Of a stretch of 64,000 nucleotides of DNA, positions 58,096 to 64,000 are shown piece after piece. Position 1 is the stretch's first letter. Every line of letters starts with the position of its first letter. The translations under genes and the position numbers were made by a program. The stretch covers positions 4,242,990-4,306,989 of the forward strand of contig NC_087387.1 in assembly GCF_963675165.1 (NCBI RefSeq). The letters are read 5' to 3'. Source of the stretch: Halichondria panicea (taxonomy: Eukaryota; Porifera; Demospongiae; Suberitida; Halichondriidae). A model generated the notes under the pieces. It had not been told where the DNA came from, ran no database searches, and saw nothing but the letters and a program-made list of their open reading frames with translations.

Positions 58096-58611
58096 CTGTT
58101 AATCAGTGCAGTGTACTAGTTATAGTTGGCAATTATATGGAGAGACAAACTAATACCCTATATAAAGAGGTGCAACATTTCGCGTTTTTTGAGGGCAGGC
58201 AGAGCAGTTAACTAAATTAAAACTGGGGATAAACTCCTACGCACTGGCATGCAAGCTATTGGTGGGTGTGGTTTCTTGGCATAGAAACACGAATATTAAA
58301 AGCCACGCTATGGGTAAATAGCGAAAATGTGCACTCGCGAGATTTTTCGCTACACATGCAGCATGTAACAAATAGTTTGTATATTATTTAAATAGTTGTA
58401 TATTATTCGTATATTATACAGTTTATAATAATTATTATAGGCACTGAAAACATCATTAATCTCGGTACTCAAAGAAACATAATGATGCTATACCCTTGCT
58501 AGCTACACGTAAAAACAACATATATACCCATTACCGCAACGCTCCTTGGAGGGTGAGCCAGACCATGACTGATGACTGTTATTATAGGGTTAGGCATCCC
58601 CTTTAATTAAC
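58096..58611. other. Gene-free stretch
   Basis: AT-rich sequence with fragments of TTTTCGC-type repeat ends. No exon recognised. Confidence 0.35.
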
Positions 58612-59213
58612 TAGAGGAATGCAACCCCACTGGTTAAAAAAACTAGGGTGACGCAAGCGCCATGGGGCAAGCAACGCATCCAACTCTGCTGAAAGATATT
58701 GTGCAAATGACACCACATCTTGTGGCAGGTTGATGACATGGCCTGCATATTCATATTGTCCAAGTGGTAATCCATAGATTGACATTATTGGCACGACTGC
58801 AGATATAAACAGCATCTTGGATTGAATAGTAGATTGTTCGAATAGAGGCATGTCGGGATTCACTCCGTATATGCCTATGCCTGCATGTATTGCTTCAAGC
58901 GTGCCTGTGTGGCCTCTAGAGTCTCCGTAAGCGTAATGAACATTTGGCCACTTTCTGCTGGCTTGTGCACTTTCTACACAACATTTATTTATGTTAGGCA
59001 AACACCTGCAGAACCGTTGGAGTCAGTTACCTGCTCCTGTGTGCCCTGTATCTTTCTCTGGGTCTAGCAATCCTCCTTTCCCTCTTTTTGAGGATCCTCC
59101 TTATCGCTAGTTTTGTCGCTATTCATATCTTTATTGAGCTAAAGTTATTGACTCACGTAGAAATTGGTAAAGGATCACGAGTCACAAAAGCAAATATCGT
59201 ATGCCGGTCCATG
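58612..59213 (-). mobile_element. Helitron-like relic (DUF6570-type region)
   Basis: On the minus strand a leader with MDRHTIFAF (near 59211) and a basic RERRIARPRERYRAHRSR segment with a GTAAC donor are followed by an exon. That exon reads NVHYAYGDSRGHTGTLEAIH, MLFISAVVPIMSIYGLPLGQ and YEYAGHVINLPQDVVSF, then LSAELDALL. The pattern, an 'I-S-PIMSIY' line followed by 'GHVINLPQDV-SF...ELD', is that of the DUF6570 region preceding the helicase-like domain in Helitron Rep/helicase proteins. No Rep or helicase motifs remain. Confidence 0.6.
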
Positions 59214-59216
59214 TAG

Positions 59217-62200
59217 GGGCAGGGGCATAGCAAGCTGGGGGCCATATTTAGACTCACTGCATGTGTCAGTTTGGAGGTGGTGTTGCTCGAAGTGGCTTGG
59301 AAGCCAAGTCTATACATGGCGAGGAGTCTTTGTGTTACGTCTAATTTTTGTTGTTGTTGAGAAGAGTGTGGAAGCCAGGGTGAGATATACTTCAGGAAAG
59401 GCTTTACTCAGATAGCTGGTATAGCAAAGGCAGAGACCTCAGCACCAGGTAGTAAGCTAGCTGAGAGCACATGCCCATATAAGATGGGTGAGGTCTTTAT
59501 GTAATGATAGTAGGCAGGGCAGCATGGGAGGTACATCGATTATTAACTACCTCACGCTTTACGTAGAATTTCATCCCAACAAAAAGAGACACATGCATGC
59601 ATAATTATAATGACGGCACCGCGGGTGCTGATGCCTTGATGGATGTGTCAAAGCTACATAACATAAATCTACTAGCGATTGCTAATACACACAAATATCT
59701 TTGCTGCATAAAACCACAGGGAAATTCAAAGAATGGGAAATGATGGACCATCCCCTCAGCTACACAGTTAAGATGCTTTATACGTTGTAAAAAGCATGTA
59801 TCCAAAAAGTTAAGGGAGTATAGAATTCCTTCTACAGTACAAACGAGTTTTTAGCTGACATAATTATTGGTAGACATGAAAGCAGCACATACTATATGAA
59901 GGCTGAGTCGACTCCATCTCAATATCATGACCGTCTTGAACAATGTAAGCCAATTTGGAATTCATGTGAATCTCCTTTTACCCCGTCTTCAAGATGGACC
60001 TCGGTTTTTTCTTCGCTACAAGTCTTCTGTTGTGTGCCAGAATATGCACAAAGATGTTCGAGTATCTGTTGGATTACGGTCAACCTCAGAAATCTTCACT
60101 GGGTGTGGTTTAACTACCATAAACTCTGCATTCCTCATGAACTCCCTTGCCTTGAGGGTGCATGTACTTTATATTAGATCTACCCAGCCAAAAAGAAGCT
60201 AGACAGTTGTTGGCAAGGGCATGACAGCTAGATGGGTGGGGCTCCCTAAACACCAGGAAGGCTGAAAAATGGGTGGGGCTCACTGTTTGGACATTGACAA
60301 GTTGGTTCGTAGTAGAGCTATAAGCTTTGCACTGGCGACAAGCTATACCACAAGCTTGCCATTTCTTTTCAATGCTTTTGAGACAAGGTGAGGTAGCTTA
60401 GGTAGTGATAAATCTTATTCTTCTGTTGTCCCACGTAATTATGGTAAACATGGGACACAATGAGCAATACACATGTGATTCTAGCTGACTAAACTGGAAA
60501 TCATCTGGAATAAATTTGCTCTCATGCATTGGCAGTAGCAACCCTGAATGGTGATTCCTAGAGTGGTATAATGGATCATCCAAGCAACCCAATATCACTT
60601 CCTTTCATTGGTTGGCTTGCCTTCTGGGCGGGGACGAAAATGTGGTGTTGGAAAAAGAAGTAGAAAACGATTAGATAAGAAAACACCCGAGTTGCACTTT
60701 GAAGATCAGCTTTTAGTACTGCACCTATTAGAGGAACCATCTCGGGGTCCTCCTCACAGACACACCACAGTCTTCTACTGCAATCGGAACCCAACAAACC
60801 ATATCAAATGTGTTGGGCTCACCTTAATCCCCCAGTAGTCCACTACAAAACACGCATTATTTCGAAGAAGTTATGGTATCTATTAATATACAACTAGGGA
60901 ATGGTGTGAAAAGATTGACAAAAGTTAATGACTATGATTAATTGCTGCGCATGCTCTCATAAAACAGTGCAGCCTTGCAGCTCTTTCCCCACTTTTGCAG
61001 CTAGCGTTCTTGTGCATGCAGAGCTAACTATACAAAGCAACACTATGAACAAGTTTTGCAACGCACCAGGCATAATTATCAGTATTACTTTCTGCTACTA
61101 TTATAATGTTTATGTATACATGTATGTATGTGCTAAACATGATGTATAGAATGATAAAGATAATTAGGATATGTTTACATTTTTACTGCATTTTGGGGTA
61201 ACTGTCTGTATTAAGAAAATCTACGAAGTACCCGTAATAATTATGACCTAATCACCACTCACACTGTAACGTTTGACACCAAAGATCAAGACAATAGTAC
61301 ATGAGAGAATATACGAACATGCAACCAGAAAACATTTGAAGAAAAAAAATTCGTAATCTAATTCAGAGGGCACACTCTCCTACTGGAAGAGGGACGCCTT
61401 TGTTACAAAAAAAAAAGATGTCCCACCCACACAACATAACCGAAGAACTGCCAACTCTCTATAGCCTAAGAAAGAGGTACATATACCCCCATGCATGGCG
61501 GAACAAAACAAGGAGAGGAGGAAAAGCCAGAACACATGCACAACTGCCACAAATGAAAATCAATACTATATACACATGGCCCAAGTCAATCATAATATTA
61601 TACTGCCCATGCCCGAAACATATCGAGGCGTTTATTATAGCCCCAGTTAATTTAACTAGAGCACTAAAGTGCTAACCCTCGGCTGCATGACATAAATAGA
61701 TGTATAGAAACCATGCAGAGGAGTGTTCAGTTACACACAATAAAGAAGCAACAAACTACAATTCTACTTTTAATAGAGACCGGTAAAGGATCCCCTCAGC
61801 TGCAAATGTGTAGCTCTACCTAGAATAAAGGTCGCGTGTAGAGCTAATTACACAGTAATTACACAGAAAGACAGAGTGAAAGACACATTAAATCGACAAT
61901 AATATTATCAAGCGGAGGCATGCATCCGTGCATGCGTAGTGGTCCTTTGAACATGCATGCATGAGTGCTGACATGCTAAAATCCATCTTTTAAATTGCCC
62001 GAGGGACGAAAACTTAACATTCCCAAAATTTCTGACAATGTAATTGTTGAACTGCAATGCACGCACTAACAAATTATACTCACTTTATTTTGACTGTTGA
62101 GTTGAGATCCCTTAGAAACCAGTAGTTCCACAACACTGAGATGGCCTACTTGAGAAGCTATCATAAGAGGGTTAGTACCGTTCTGAAAAAAGAGCGTACA

Positions 62201-62340
62201 ATATAGATAATGCGTATAATATAGGAATCAACCCACTGTGTCTGGTAGGTCAACAATGGCTCTAGCAGTGATCAAATGGTGAGCGACATCTTTGTGTCCA
62301 TTGAAGCTGGCTGCCCAGAGAGCAGTCTCTCCGTCCTATT
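59217..62340 (+). repeat. Segmental duplication block, copy 2
   Basis: Paralogue of 50280-54060, starting GGCATAGCAAGCTGGGGGCC. It includes the repeated GCACCGCGGGTGC box (about 59614), the preserved unrecognised frame 59927-60202, and the ankyrin pair 62084-62335. It lacks the 608-bp insertion found at 52219. Confidence 0.75.
62084..62335 (-). CDS. Ankyrin exons B (62237-62335) and A (62084-62182)
   Basis: Both are 99 nt, phase 0, with a 54-nt intron. B reads DGETALWAASFNGHKDVAHH ending IVDLPDT. A reads NGTNPLMIASQVGHLSVVEL ending GSQLNSQNK. Confidence 0.85.
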
Positions 62341-62530
62341 AATAAGTAATATACTGTACATGCATGAGAGAGCGAACACTTCTGCTGTTTTCGAGGGTTA
62401 ATTAGCAATCCTCCACGAAATACTTAGCTAACGGATAGACGGGACATCATTGCATGCATGACCAAATAGCGCAAATTTACGCTTTTAGAGACACTTACAC
62501 ACAAAAACCCCGAAAAAATCGTGCTACGTA

Positions 62531-62952
62531 TACCGTATTTACTTGATTAAACGCCATCCTTGAATAAACGCCCATCTCGTTTAAAAGCCCAGGGTAAAAG
62601 CTCTGTCTTTGTCAATAAACGCCCATATATGGGGCGTGGCACTGTGGGTGGAGCTGAAATAGCACATGGAACCCCAGTTGCAAGCATGGCAGCATAGAAT
62701 AATAATACTTCTTATGATGCATCGACGGCAGAGAGAGAGATACCGACACAGAGGGCACTCCTATGACACTTAAATTTAAGCTGAGAAATAGATTTAAGCT
62801 GAGACAGCAGCCCAAGAAAAGAGCACAATAAATGCTGCTGTGCAAGAGTTTTGGAGTAGACATAACAATAAACGCCCTCCTCGTTTAAACGCCCCCTCTA
62901 AAGACTTTGATCTGAAATAAACGCCCGGGCGTTTAATCAAGTAAATACAGTA
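62531..62952. mobile_element. MITE of the AAACGCC family, copy 2
   Basis: TACCGTATTTACTTGATTAA at the left, inverted as GTTTAATCAAGTAAATACAG at the right, with AAACGCCC motifs on both arms. Same family as 20166-20570. Confidence 0.75.
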
Positions 62953-63093
62953 TATGCACGGTATAATTATCATCCCTACAAAATTAAGCAACACAGTCAT
63001 GCATAATTATGCAGCGTGTGACAATAGTTGTTTGCAGGCACTGCAGTATTGTCTAATGGTGAACATAATTACGACACCTATACTCAGTTCTCA

Positions 63094-63491
63094 ACTAGAG
63101 CACTGAAGTGCTAACCCTCGGCTGTTGACATGAATAAATAAAACCAGAGGAGTGTAGAAGCAACAAACTACAATTCTACTTTTGATAGAGACCGTTAAAG
63201 GATTACTTCAGCTGCAAATTGTAGATCTCATTGCACCTCGAGTAAAGGTCGCGTCTTCAAGCTTCTTAGATTTTTAGCTTTTGCTCGCTTTTATACGACA
63301 ACGAAGTTTTAATATCGAAATTTGCCACAATTGAAACTAACATTGTGTGGAGGCTATCCATGCTGTAAACGCATGCAGTGCTATGGCAGCCAAGTGAATG
63401 AGTATAGACTAGCTCACATGTCACACACAAACAAGCAAACAAACAAATCAACGGACTACTATACCCATGGCCGCTCAAGCGCCTCGGGTAA
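63094..63491. mobile_element. CCTCGGGT element, shorter copy
   Basis: From CTAGAGCACTGAAGTGC to GCGCCTCGGGTAATA, with (CAAA)n near the right end. Same family as 52219-52826, without the inner palindromic part. Confidence 0.6.
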
Positions 63492-63605
63492 TAAAGGAAT
63501 TCAATGACCAGATTTTATGACACTGGTTTAAAGAAGCCGGTATGCACGTACCTACACTCTAAAAAGGACGTAAAAATTTTATAAGTAAATAACAAATCAA
63601 CCCAC

Positions 63606-63934
63606 CGTGTTTGGTAGGTCAACAATGGCTCCAGCAGTCATCAAATGTTGAGCGACATCTTTGTGTCCATAGAAGCTGGCTACCAAGAGAGCAGTCATTC
63701 CATCCTAATGTTTGAGTGGGTAGGATTGTTTTACAAAAAACAAAATTGTGTATCTAACACACAGGCAGTGTTGTTGAATGAGTGTCTCATCTATTTATGT
63801 TATTGGCACATCATTATGTTGAAATAACAGCCTACCTGTGTCTGTATATTAACACCTGCTCCACTGTCAATGAGTTGCTGCACTATCTTGAGATGTCCTT
63901 TACCACTAGCCGAGTGGAGAGCAGTAGAACCTTG
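63606..63934 (-). CDS. Ankyrin exons C (63836-63934) and B (63606-63704)
   Basis: Both are 99 nt, phase 0, with a 131-nt intron. C reads QGSTALHSASGKGHLKIVQQ ending GAGVNIQTQ. B reads DGMTALLVASFYGHKDVAQH ending IVDLPNT. The array evidently continues beyond the window. Confidence 0.85.
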
Positions 63935-64000
63935 CTGTTAACCAGTGCAGTACAAATAAATGTTCAGTTGATAATTATACGGAAAGACAGAGTGAAAGAC

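Noticed and set aside
1-64000. Bacterial or viral origin of the window
   Set aside because: Short introns with GT-AG borders in dynein and ankyrin genes, together with MITEs and a non-LTR retrotransposon, are eukaryotic features. No operons or viral structural genes are visible.

Overview
The window is eukaryotic nuclear DNA from an animal-like genome. Genes are split into small exons by short, AT-rich GT-AG introns, and at least half of the window is dispersed repeats and small DNA transposons. The recognisable genes are an axonemal outer-arm dynein heavy chain (so the organism has motile cilia or flagella), a DUF4140/DUF4139 ('mucoidy inhibitor A-like') gene, and a very large set of single-repeat ankyrin exons. 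A marine invertebrate such as a demosponge fits the short introns, the ankyrin expansion and the Helitron and MITE load, but nothing here proves the taxon. I saw no tRNA, rRNA or CRISPR.

Layout. (1) 1-4644: 3' end of a DNAH9/11/17-type dynein heavy chain (+), broken in its last exon. (2) 8082-11291: ankyrin exons (-), several decayed. (3) 11567-14959: exons of a DUF4140/DUF4139 protein (-) with the middle of the gene not found. (4) 16739-25547: a second dynein copy (+) running from the end of the microtubule-binding domain to the C-terminus. Its 3' half is clean but its 5' half is broken in at least five ways. (5) 27989-63934: a sparse array of ankyrin exons (-), mostly exactly 99 nt with phase-0 ends, in three sequence classes (here A, B, C) that recur as C-B-A cassettes. 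(6) 46749-47965: a 5'-truncated CR1/jockey-like non-LTR retrotransposon (-). (7) 56766-59213: Helitron-like relics.

The window has been built by segmental duplication. Block 1-11291 (dynein 3' end plus ankyrin 3' end) is repeated head-to-tail at 21486-31588. Block 50280-54060 is repeated at 59217-62340. Block 32620-36000 is partly repeated at 55594-56745, and 11184-11560 at 39728-40070. Comparing the copies gives empty and filled sites for several transposons, which fixes their ends and shows they moved after the duplications.

Dynein and ankyrin genes lie tail-to-tail (dynein +, ankyrin -), so each duplicated unit carries the 3' ends of both. Neither dynein copy looks able to make a full heavy chain as read here. 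The ankyrin exons in the right-hand two thirds are nearly all open. Because they start and end in phase 0, any exon can be gained, lost or skipped without a frameshift. No ankyrin gene start is visible; it may lie beyond position 64000.
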